A DNA stretch of 22,138 bases from DASUGM01 sp036274055. GTDB taxonomy: Bacteria > Acidobacteriota > Vicinamibacteria > Vicinamibacterales > SCN-69-37. A model generated the notes under the pieces. It worked only from the letters and a program-made list of their open reading frames with translations, did no database searches and was not told the origin of the DNA. The DNA lies in NCBI GenBank assembly GCA_036274055.1, contig DASUGM010000084.1:1-22138 (forward strand), written 5' to 3'. This document shows positions 1 to 8,602 of the stretch, piece after piece. Each line of letters starts with the position of its first letter. Position 1 is the stretch's first letter. Both the position numbers and the translations under genes were made by a program.

Positions 1-518
1 CCGGCGTTGGGGAATCCAACCAACCCGACGTCGGCCAGCAACTTCAGCCGCAGCCGCACCTTGCGGGTTTCACCTGGGCGGCCGGGTTCGGTCCGTCTCG
101 GAGCGCGGTTGGTTGCGGTGGCAAACGCCGCGTTGCCGCGGCCGCCGTGGCCGCCGCGCGCGACCAGGATCTTTTCGCCGGGCGTTGTCAGATCGCCGAG
201 CGGGATCAGGTCGCCATCGGTGCCGATCTCGTACGCGACCGTGCCTGGCGGCACCTCGAGGACGAGATCCGAACCGTCGTAGCCTTTGCAGTTGGAGCCC
301 TGGCCGTGCTGGCCGCGCTCGGCTTTGAACTCGGGGTGAAACCGGTAGGTAACGAGCGTGTTGTGGTGCGGGCTGGCGACCAGGAACACCGAGCCGCCCT
401 TACCGCCGTCGCCGCCGCTCGGGCCGCCGCGGGGCACGAACTTCTCGCGGCGGAACGCCATGCAGCCGTTGCCGCCGTCGCCCGCGAAGATCTGGATGTC
501 GACTTCGTCGACGAACAT
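1..518 (-). CDS. obgE: GTPase ObgE/CgtA, N-terminal part (cut by window edge)
   Basis: Obg is a ribosome-associated GTPase acting in late 50S assembly and stress control. The visible 172 residues are the glycine-rich Obg fold. They begin MFVDEVDIQIFAGDGGNG and carry the repeated Gly-rich turns (GGPSGGDGGKGG, ARGGHGGRGN). The frame runs off the window just as the G1 loop begins (VGLVGFPNAG), so the G domain and C-terminus lie outside. The ATG at 518 lies 6 bases after the rpmA stop, in the usual rplU-rpmA-obgE order, so co-transcription is likely. The identification is secure; only the completeness of the gene cannot be judged. Confidence 0.95.
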   Translation of the reverse strand, partial: MFVDEVDIQIFAGDGGNGCMAFRREKFVPRGGPSGGDGGKGGSVFLVASPHHNTLVTYRFHPEFKAERGQHGQGSNCKGYDGSDLVLEVPPGTVAYEIGTDGDLIPLGDLTTPGEKILVARGGHGGRGNAAFATATNRAPRRTEPGRPGETRKVRLRLKLLADVGLVGFPNA

Positions 519-524
519 CCCGGG

Positions 525-791
525 CTAGTTCTTCAAATCGGCAGGGACGATGCTGATCTTGCGGCCTTTGGCGCCGTGGTCGGTGAACTTCACGATCCCG
601 GTGATCTTCGCGAAGAGCGTATCGTCCTTGCCGCGACCGACGTTCAGGCCGGCCTGGAACTTCCGTCCGCGCTGACGGACGAGAATCGACCCGCCGGGCA
701 CGAGGTTGCCATCGTGGCGCTTGACGCCGAGGCGCTGCGAATTACTGTCGCGCCCGTTTCGTGAACTGCCTTGTCCTTTTTTTGTAGCCAT
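525..791 (-). CDS. rpmA: 50S ribosomal protein L27
   Basis: L27 is a large-subunit protein whose N-terminal tail reaches toward the peptidyl-transferase centre. The 88-residue product is of normal family length and starts MATKKGQGSSRNGRDSNSQR, followed by the conserved GVKRHDG and GSILVRQRG segments. There is no Firmicutes-type N-terminal pro-extension, so the mature tail is made directly. It starts 8 bases after the rplU stop and ends 6 bases before obgE, consistent with one ribosomal operon. Confidence 0.97.
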   Translation of the reverse strand: MATKKGQGSSRNGRDSNSQRLGVKRHDGNLVPGGSILVRQRGRKFQAGLNVGRGKDDTLFAKITGIVKFTDHGAKGRKISIVPADLKN

Positions 792-799
792 GATCGCGC

Positions 800-1114
800 C
801 TAGACGTTGATGCTCTTCACGCGGACTCGAGTCTGAAGCGTCCGGTGGCCCTGGGTCTTCTTGTAGCCCTTGCGGCGCTTCATCTTGAAGACCACGATCT
901 TCTTGCCCTTGGTCTGCGCCTCGACAACCCCGACAACCGATGCCCCTTTGACGTAGGGGGTGCCAGTCACCACGTCGCCGCCGTCATTGACGACGAGCAG
1001 GACCTTTTCAAGCTTGATCTCGGCGCCGGGCTCGGCGTCCATCCGATCGATGATCACGAGGTCGCCGGTCGCGACCTTTTCTTGCCGGCCGCCGGCTTCA
1101 ACAATAGCGAACAT
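800..1114 (-). CDS. rplU: 50S ribosomal protein L21
   Basis: L21 is a 23S rRNA-binding protein of the large subunit. The 104-residue product begins MFAIVEAGGRQEKV, has the family's central KVLLV strand, and ends with the basic KMKRRKGYKKTQGHR segment that contacts rRNA. The ATG at 1114 has a GGAG about 10 bases upstream, near 1125-1128. It is the first gene of the rplU-rpmA-obgE operon. The 84 bases upstream, up to the GAGCC repeat, must hold the promoter. I could not pick convincing -35/-10 boxes there, and only a 4-bp GGCC/GGCC stem is visible. Confidence 0.97.
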   Translation of the reverse strand: MFAIVEAGGRQEKVATGDLVIIDRMDAEPGAEIKLEKVLLVVNDGGDVVTGTPYVKGASVVGVVEAQTKGKKIVVFKMKRRKGYKKTQGHRTLQTRVRVKSINV

Positions 1115-1200
1115 TGGGAAATGCTCCGAATACCCGCGGATACACCTTCATCCAGGCCTTGCGGGCCGTACGGGAACTTACAAGGGTAACACTTGGAGGG

Positions 1201-1278
1201 CTCGGGGCTCAAGGCTCACGGCTCTCGGCTCTCGGCACCAGGATTGGACCCCGAGCCCTGAGCCGTGAGCCCTGAGCC
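1201..1278. repeat. GAGCC-type inverted repeat, copy 1
   Basis: The segment is built from units of the form GAGCCNTGAGCC. The right arm 1260-1278 pairs with the left arm 1206-1224 over 19 bases with a single mismatch. The 19-mer at 1253-1271 (GAGCCCTGAGCCGTGAGCC) is identical to the right arm of the copy at 7508-7586. The last repeat base is part of the stop codon (1278-1280) of the minus-strand lipoprotein gene. It lies between that gene's end and the rplU promoter region. In RNA it would form a long hairpin. It could act as a terminator-like or mRNA-stabilising element for the lipoprotein transcript, but there is no U-tract. Confidence 0.85.
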
Positions 1279-2036
1279 TACTTCAGGAGGAACCGCGTGC
1301 CCCTGATCTTCTGCGTGCTGAGCGTGTTCAGGAAGCTCGGCAGCAGGCTGTCCATCAGCTCGAAGTAGGTCGAGAGCGCCGGGGTGTTCTGGTCCTTCGG
1401 ATAAAGGCGTTCCTCGTGGAAGCCCTCGCTGTAGAGCACCTCACCGGTGCGGCCGTCGATGAACATGAACTTCGGTGAGAGCGCATAGCCCTTCAGATCG
1501 CTGTAGGTGCGGGCTTCCTGATAGCGCGTGATCCCCTGTGAGTCGACGAACGAGGTCGGCTTGTTGACCATGCCGCTCTTTTCGACCTCGGTGAACAGCA
1601 CCGAGCCGGTGATGATCAGGGGCATCTGGTACTCGGCGCCGATTTTTTTCCAGTATTCGGCGTCCTTGAAGATCTCTTCGTAGGCCTGGAGGTCCTGTTC
1701 GTTCTTGATCCGCGGTTCGTCATTCGGGCTGGGCGCCTGCACAGTGCCCTTGCGGCGGTCGATTTCATCGGTGAGCTGCATGACGTCGGAGTCGATGACC
1801 TTCAGGTCGGACTTGGTGCGAAGCTGACTGCGGAGCAGCCGCGCCGTTTCAGTGTTCGGGTCGATGTTTTTTGATCCGCCACTGACGAAACCCGCGACCA
1901 GCACGCGCTGGAACGGCGTGACGTCGAGTTTCGCCTGGATCGGCGTCTCGACGCCGATTTCGTAGAAGCTCAGGCAGCCCGCCGCGCCAACGGCGAGAGC
2001 GAGGCTAGCGGCCGCCGCGGCGATTCTGGCGATCAT
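1278..2036 (-). CDS. Putative outer-membrane-type lipoprotein, function unknown
   Basis: The 252-residue product has a hydrophobic signal of about 20 residues ending in AVGAAGC, so Cys21 is the probable lipidated residue. The mature part has a strand-helix pattern (FQRVLVAGFV, then ARLLRSQLRTKSDLKVIDSD) recalling the nucleoside-hydrolase-like fold of CsgG/LpoB-type lipoproteins; this is a weak resemblance, not an assignment. Later segments (QMPLIITGSVLFTEV, FMFIDGRTGEVLYSEGF) fit the same alpha/beta idea. The ATG at 2036 follows a good Shine-Dalgarno (AGGGAG, about 5 bases away) and overlaps the end of the upstream TPR gene by 32 bases. The two are probably translated together and act together at the envelope. 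Confidence 0.8.
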   Translation of the reverse strand: MIARIAAAAASLALAVGAAGCLSFYEIGVETPIQAKLDVTPFQRVLVAGFVSGGSKNIDPNTETARLLRSQLRTKSDLKVIDSDVMQLTDEIDRRKGTVQAPSPNDEPRIKNEQDLQAYEEIFKDAEYWKKIGAEYQMPLIITGSVLFTEVEKSGMVNKPTSFVDSQGITRYQEARTYSDLKGYALSPKFMFIDGRTGEVLYSEGFHEERLYPKDQNTPALSTYFELMDSLLPSFLNTLSTQKIRGTRFLLK

Positions 2037-2358
2037 AAATCTCCCTGAACTGATCGTTGTTGTTGCGGATCATTGTGTTGTTCGGATCGAGTTCCATGGC
2101 TTTCTCGTACGCCTTGCGAGCGTCGTTGAATCTGCCGAGCTGCTCGTACCCGATGCCGAGGTTGTTCCAGGCCGCCGCGTAGGTTGGGTCGAGTTCCGTC
2201 GCCCGTTCCCACGAGCGCACGGCTTCCTTCCACAGGTTTTTTTGCGCGACGAGGATGCCGAAGCTGACCTGCGCTTTCGCGTCCGAGCGCTTGTCCGCGT
2301 AGGCCGGGAGTGCTGTCGCCAGAATCAGCGCCGCCGCCAACAGGAGTCGCTTGCCCAT
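2005..2358 (-). CDS. Small secreted TPR-repeat protein
   Basis: The 117-residue product has a signal peptide (MGKRLLLAAALILATALPAYA, cleavage expected before DKRSD) and about two tetratricopeptide repeats. The consensus is clear in YAAAWNNLGIGYEQLGRFND and the following AYEKAMELDPNN. It is a likely periplasmic protein-protein interaction module. A GAGGAAT Shine-Dalgarno precedes the ATG. A TATAGT hexamer on the minus strand at 2376-2381 could be a -10 box, but I see no matching -35. The 3' end overlaps the downstream lipoprotein gene by 32 bases. The partner is unknown; that lipoprotein is the obvious candidate. Confidence 0.85.
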   Translation of the reverse strand: MGKRLLLAAALILATALPAYADKRSDAKAQVSFGILVAQKNLWKEAVRSWERATELDPTYAAAWNNLGIGYEQLGRFNDARKAYEKAMELDPNNTMIRNNNDQFREIYDRQNRRGGR

Positions 2359-2525
2359 GATGGATTCCTCGGCTCACTATAACGCCGTACTTCCTCCCTC
2401 AGGCAGTGCATTTTCTGCAAAGAGACGACCGTCGAGAGTTGGCGATTCCTGCGAGCTTTCAGCGGAAACTGGCGGGAATTGCGACGAATCGCAGTGGCAC
2501 GTCGGCTGCAGTGGTCCCGTGGCCA

Positions 2526-3641
2526 ATGGTGACGTCGACAAATTCGGAGGCCCTGCTGACCCTGGTCGCCATCTCGCTGCTCGGTCGCGGCGTCGATACG
2601 TTCGCGGCGCGCGAGTTCAAGACGCTGGCGCTACCGGACGGATTGGTGACGGAGCGATTTGATCCTGCCGCGACGATCGAGCCGCTTGGGCAGGCGCTGG
2701 GCGTGATTCCCGCCGTCTGGCGCGATCGCATGCACCGCGCGCGTCAGGTCGCGCACGCCGCGCTGACGCTCGCGGCCCGTGCCAACATCGCGACGATTCC
2801 AATCCATGCCCCCGATTACCCCGACCTCCTCCGGCACATCGTCGACCCGCCGTGCGTGCTGTGGGTGAGAGGCGTCGCCGCTGCCCTCAATCACCGCTCC
2901 ATCGCCATCGTCGGATCGAGGAATGGAACGCCGGCGGGATTGATGACGGCCAGCCGGTTGGGAAACGACCTCGCGGCGGCGGGCATCTCAGTGGTGAGCG
3001 GGTTGGCCCGGGGGGTGGATGGGGCGGCACATCGTGGTGCCCTCGATGCCGACGGGGTCACGGTCGCCGTGCTGGGCTGCGGCGTCGACAGAATGTACCC
3101 GCGAGAGCACGCGGCGTTGGCGGCGTCGATCCTCGAGCGGGGTGCGCTGGTATCCGAGTTTCCACCCGGCACGGCGGCGCTGCCGCCACACTTCCCGCTG
3201 AGAAATCGGATCATCAGCGGCCTCTCGCGGGCGGTGGTGGTGGTCGAGGCGCACCTCAAGAGCGGGTCCCTGATCACCGCGCGGGCGGCGCTCGAACAGG
3301 GGCGGGACGTGCTGGCCGTGCCTGGTAATGTCGCCTCGGGGTGTTACCGTGGGAGCCACAGCCTCATAAAGGACGGCGCTCGACTGGTCGAGACTGTGGA
3401 GGACATCCTTGACGAGGTCGGATGGCGCCCGGTGCCGGGACGGCCGGCGGGCGCCTCCGACAAATGCCATGAACTCAATCAGTTAGATGGGTTGATCGCG
3501 CCCGGTGGTAGCATCGGGCTCGACGAATTGCTGGCCCGGACCGGCCGTCCCGTTACCGCCCTGCTGGCCGAACTTTCAGAACTCGAATTAGCCGGAAAAG
3601 TCGCCAAAACCGCCGGTGGCGGTTTTGTCAGACTTGACTGA
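2526..3641 (+). CDS. dprA: DNA-processing protein DprA/Smf
   Basis: DprA binds incoming single-stranded DNA and loads RecA during natural transformation; it is also widespread in non-competent bacteria. From the ATG at 2526 the product is 371 residues, a normal length. It has an N-terminal helical region starting MVTSTNSEALLTLVAI, and a Rossmann-like core with IAIVGSRNGTPAG, VSGLARGVDGAAHRGAL, FPLRNRIISGLS and KSGSLITARAALEQGRDV. It ends in a winged-helix domain (about the last 60 residues). The frame is open upstream to a GTG at 2406, but those 40 extra residues look unlike DprA, so I prefer 2526, although its Shine-Dalgarno is poor. It is the first gene of a dprA-topA-trmFO-xerC cluster. 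Confidence 0.93.
   Translation: MVTSTNSEALLTLVAISLLGRGVDTFAAREFKTLALPDGLVTERFDPAATIEPLGQALGVIPAVWRDRMHRARQVAHAALTLAARANIATIPIHAPDYPDLLRHIVDPPCVLWVRGVAAALNHRSIAIVGSRNGTPAGLMTASRLGNDLAAAGISVVSGLARGVDGAAHRGALDADGVTVAVLGCGVDRMYPREHAALAASILERGALVSEFPPGTAALPPHFPLRNRIISGLSRAVVVVEAHLKSGSLITARAALEQGRDVLAVPGNVASGCYRGSHSLIKDGARLVETVEDILDEVGWRPVPGRPAGASDKCHELNQLDGLIAPGGSIGLDELLARTGRPVTALLAELSELELAGKVAKTAGGGFVRLD
3606..3626 (+). terminator. Terminator-like hairpin inside the end of dprA
   Basis: A perfect 9-bp stem (AAAACCGCC / GGCGGTTTT) with a 3-base GGT loop occupies the last dprA codons, ending 15 bases before the end of the stop codon. The right arm ends in four T residues. It also encodes AKTAGGGF, so it may be coincidental coding sequence. 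It is placed where an intrinsic or attenuating terminator would reduce read-through from dprA into topA. Confidence 0.4.
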
Positions 3642-3677
3642 CCTGTTACCTATAGAGGGGAGAGGGCTCACCGTTAC

Positions 3678-6146
<2,469 letters not shown>

Positions 6147-6150
6147 GGTT

Positions 6151-6180
6151 TTGAGCCGTGAGCCTTGAGCCCTGAGCCGG
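6151..6180. repeat. GAGCC-type repeat, copy 2 (half element)
   Basis: Between the topA stop (6146) and the trmFO start (6193) lie four tandem GAGCC units in one orientation, spaced 7-8 bases (TTGAGCCGTGAGCC and TTGAGCCCTGAGCC). They correspond to one arm of the inverted repeats at 1201-1278 and 7508-7586. There is no opposite arm nearby, so this copy looks like half an element. It takes most of the trmFO leader, leaving no visible Shine-Dalgarno. Confidence 0.8.
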
Positions 6181-6192
6181 TATGATCGCAGC

Positions 6193-7569
6193 GTGATCCG
6201 CATCATCGGCGGCGGTCTGGCGGGCAGTGAAGCCGCCTGGCAGGCCGCGTCGCTCGGCGTCCCCGTCATCATCCACGAGATGCGCGGCGTGGTTCCCACC
6301 GCCGTTCACAAGACCGACAAGCTCGCCGAACTGGTGTGCAGCAACTCGTTCCGTGGCGACAAGCTCGACAACGCCGTCGGCCTGCTCAAGGAAGAGATGC
6401 GGCGGCTCGGCTCGCTGGTGATGACCGTCGCCGATCGCGCGCGAGTGCCGGCCGGTGCCGCGCTGGCAGTCGACCGCGAGTTGTTCTCGCAGGGCGTCAC
6501 CGACGCGATTGCCGCCCATCCGCTGATTCGCGTCGAACGCGGCGAGGTGCCAGGCATTCCTCCGTCGGTCGCCGGCTCACCCGTCATCGTCGCCACCGGC
6601 CCGCTGACCTCGTCGGCGCTGTCCGACGACGTCGCGGCGTTCGTGGGACGGAAGCACCTGGCGTTTTTCGACGCGATCAGCCCGATCGTCCTCGCCGAGT
6701 CGATCGACCAGACGAAAGTGTTTCGCGCCTCGCGGTGGAATCGGAGCCTCGGCGGGGTCTCGCCCGACGGCGAGGGCGACTACTTGAACTGCCCGTTCAC
6801 CAGGGACGAGTACCTCGCGTTCCACGCGGCGATCGTCAGCGCCGAAAAGGCCTCGGTGCACGATTTCGACAACACGAAGTTCTTCGAGGGTTGTCTGCCG
6901 ATTGAGGTGATGGCGCATCGCGGTGTCGACACGCTGCGCTTCGGTCCGATGAAGCCGGCCGGCTTGCCCGATCCGAAAACCGGACGCTGGCCGTACGCCG
7001 TTGTCCAGTTGCGCCAGGACAACATCGCCGGTGATCACTTCAGCCTGGTCGGTTTTCAGACGCAGATCAAATGGGGCGAACAGGGCCGCGTCCTGAAGAT
7101 GATTCCGGGCCTCGAAAACGCCGAGTTCGTGCGCTTCGGGATGATCCACCGCAACACTTACATCAATGGGCCGACGGTGCTCGACGAGACGTGGCAGACG
7201 CGGACACGTCCCGATCTGTTCTTCGCGGGTCAGGTCTCCGGCGTCGAGGGCTACGTCGAGTCGGCGGCGTCCGGGCTGATCGCCGGACGCAATGCCGCGC
7301 GGCTCGCGCTCGGCCTCGCGCCCGCCGCGCCGCCGCGCACGACTGCAATCGGCGCGCTCGGTCACTACGTCTCGCACGCCGATCCGAAACACTACGAGCC
7401 GTCGAATATCACGTTCGGGATCATTGGTCCGCTTGCGGACGCGCCGCGCGGCAAGCAGGAACGCAACCTCGCCATCAGCGCGCGGGCGCTCGCGGACTTG
7501 GACCGCTGGCTCACGGCTCAGGGCTCAGGGCTCGGTGCCCAGAGCCGGCTTTTGACCACCGAGTCTTGA
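6193..7569 (+). CDS. trmFO: Folate-dependent tRNA (uracil-54-C5) methyltransferase TrmFO
   Basis: TrmFO is a flavoprotein that makes ribothymidine-54 in tRNA using methylene-tetrahydrofolate and FADH2. The 458-residue product opens with the FAD-binding loop IIGGGLAGSEAA. It has the conserved KTDKLAELVCSNSFRGD segment with Cys49 and EGCLPIEVMAHRG with Cys234; these match the two cysteines known to matter in the family. The FAD-binding FFAGQVSGVEGYVESAASG is near the C-terminus. The start is GTG at 6193; no in-frame ATG fits the beginning of the Rossmann motif. The last 17 or so residues (AQGSGLGAQSRLL...) are encoded by a GAGCC-type repeat and are not a family feature. Its stop is 10 bases before xerC. 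Confidence 0.96.
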   Translation: MIRIIGGGLAGSEAAWQAASLGVPVIIHEMRGVVPTAVHKTDKLAELVCSNSFRGDKLDNAVGLLKEEMRRLGSLVMTVADRARVPAGAALAVDRELFSQGVTDAIAAHPLIRVERGEVPGIPPSVAGSPVIVATGPLTSSALSDDVAAFVGRKHLAFFDAISPIVLAESIDQTKVFRASRWNRSLGGVSPDGEGDYLNCPFTRDEYLAFHAAIVSAEKASVHDFDNTKFFEGCLPIEVMAHRGVDTLRFGPMKPAGLPDPKTGRWPYAVVQLRQDNIAGDHFSLVGFQTQIKWGEQGRVLKMIPGLENAEFVRFGMIHRNTYINGPTVLDETWQTRTRPDLFFAGQVSGVEGYVESAASGLIAGRNAARLALGLAPAAPPRTTAIGALGHYVSHADPKHYEPSNITFGIIGPLADAPRGKQERNLAISARALADLDRWLTAQGSGLGAQSRLLTTES

Positions 7570-7586
7570 GCCCTGAGCCGTGAGCC
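7508..7586. repeat. GAGCC-type inverted repeat, copy 3, spanning the trmFO-xerC junction
   Basis: GGCTCACGGCTCAGGGCTC at 7508-7526 is the perfect 19-bp reverse complement of 7568-7586, with 41 bases between. The left arm and spacer encode the unusual C-terminal tail of TrmFO. The right arm contains the last two bases of the trmFO stop codon, the 10-base intergenic gap and the GTG start of xerC. The transcript can fold into a stable hairpin that would bury the xerC start. Confidence 0.9.
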
Positions 7587-8542
7587 TGAAGGATCAGAAA
7601 AAGGCGTTTCTCGCGTTCCTGCAGTACAACCGGAATGTGTCGCCGCACACGCTCCGCGCCTACGACACCGACGTCACGCAGTTTCTTGAACACCTCGCCG
7701 AACGCGACGGCGTCAAGCCGAGCGAGGTCCGGATCGAGGCGTTCGACACCGAGGCGGTCCGCACGTTCCTGGCGGCGCTGCACGCCCGCGGCAACCGCCG
7801 CGCGTCGACGTCGCGGCGTCTGGCGGCGCTGCGGACGCTGGCACGCTACCTCGTGCGCGAAGAGCTCCTGCCCGAAGATCCGACCGCGCTGGTCGGCGCG
7901 CCGCGAAAGGAGCAGACGCTGCCCGCGCATCTCGGCGTCGAGGAAACCGAGCGCCTGCTCGCGACGCCGGACACGTCGTCGGTGGCCGGGCGTCGGGATC
8001 ACGCGATTCTCGAGCTGTTCTATGCGTCGGGCCTGCGTCTCAGCGAACTCGTCGATCTCGATCTCGACGACGTCAACATGTCGAGCCGGGTGGCGCGGGT
8101 ACGCGGCAAGGGCGGCAAAGAGCGGCTCGTCCCGTTCAACCACGCCGCCGCGGCCGCGCTGCGAGTGATGACGGCGGATTCGACGGGACTCGCGGCATCA
8201 ACTTCGAACTTCAAACTTAAAACTTCAAACTTCGGAAAAAAATCACACTCACGCACTCGGCGTCCGCTGTTCCTGAACCTGCGCGGCGGCCGATTGACCA
8301 CCCGCAGCGTCGATCGGATTGTTCGCAAGTACGTCCGGGAGGCCGCCATTGCCCGCGGCATCAGTCCGCACGCGCTGCGCCACACGTTTGCGACCCATCT
8401 GCTCCAGGCCGGCGCCGATCTGCGCGCGATTCAGGAACTGCTCGGCCATTCGCGGCTGAGCACAACGCAGCGGTACACGCACCTCGATGTCGGCCGACTG
8501 ATGGAGGTCTACAAGGACGCCCATCCGCGGGCAAAAAAATAG
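7580..8542 (+). CDS. xerC: Tyrosine recombinase XerC/XerD-type, with repeat-derived insertion
   Basis: This site-specific recombinase acts in chromosome dimer resolution. The 320-residue product has an N-terminal SAM-like DNA-binding domain (FLQYNRNVSPHTLRAYDTD) and the complete catalytic set: Arg153, Lys177, His264, Arg267, His290 and the nucleophile Tyr299. The Arg153-to-His264 distance is about 20 residues longer than in typical XerC. The extra stretch (about 203-225, TSNFKLKTSNFGKKSHS) is encoded by an AACTTCAAA-type repeat. The GTG start at 7580 lies inside a GAGCC repeat and has no Shine-Dalgarno, but no later start keeps the N-terminal domain. XerC rather than XerD is inferred from its position after trmFO, as for codV in Bacillus. 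Recombinase identity is certain; the C/D choice is less so. Confidence 0.92.
   Translation: MSLKDQKKAFLAFLQYNRNVSPHTLRAYDTDVTQFLEHLAERDGVKPSEVRIEAFDTEAVRTFLAALHARGNRRASTSRRLAALRTLARYLVREELLPEDPTALVGAPRKEQTLPAHLGVEETERLLATPDTSSVAGRRDHAILELFYASGLRLSELVDLDLDDVNMSSRVARVRGKGGKERLVPFNHAAAAALRVMTADSTGLAASTSNFKLKTSNFGKKSHSRTRRPLFLNLRGGRLTTRSVDRIVRKYVREAAIARGISPHALRHTFATHLLQAGADLRAIQELLGHSRLSTTQRYTHLDVGRLMEVYKDAHPRAKK
8199..8235. repeat. AACTTCAAA-type short tandem repeat within xerC
   Basis: Four near copies of a 10-11 base AT-rich unit (AACTTCGAACTTCAAACTT, then AAAACTTCAAACTTC) sit in otherwise GC-rich coding sequence. In frame they read TSNFKLKTSNF. The base composition contrasts sharply with the flanks, and the segment accounts for much of the extra length between the catalytic Arg-Lys half and the His-Arg-His-Tyr half of the recombinase. 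It looks like a mobile micro-repeat that entered the gene in frame. Confidence 0.8.
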
Positions 8543-8580
8543 GCAGGGAGTCGGCGTCCATGCGACGCCGGTCCCTGCCT
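8533..8580 (-). terminator. Intrinsic terminator for the histidine kinase/regulator operon, overlapping the xerC 3' end
   Basis: AGGCAGGGA (8541-8549) pairs perfectly with 8572-8580, and CGGCGTC (8552-8558) pairs with 8564-8570 around a 5-base loop. Read on the minus strand, the hairpin is followed by a run of seven T residues (8533-8539), a textbook rho-independent terminator for the operon ending at 8603. The A-run on the plus strand forms the last lysine codons of xerC. The same hairpin may also stop xerC transcripts, but it lacks a U-tract in that direction. Confidence 0.85.
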
Positions 8581-8602
8581 GTCCTGTGGGTTGGAGGAGC
8601 TC

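Noticed and set aside
1115..1198. Ribosomal-protein autoregulatory leader upstream of rplU
   Set aside because: Only a 4-bp stem (GGCC/GGCC) is visible, which is insufficient to claim an L21 leader.
2406..2525. N-terminal extension of dprA from GTG 2406
   Set aside because: The extra 40 residues do not resemble DprA, and the ATG at 2526 gives a normal family length.
3634..3656. TTGACT and TATAGA between dprA and topA as a promoter
   Set aside because: The spacer is only 11 bases, too short for a sigma-70 promoter.
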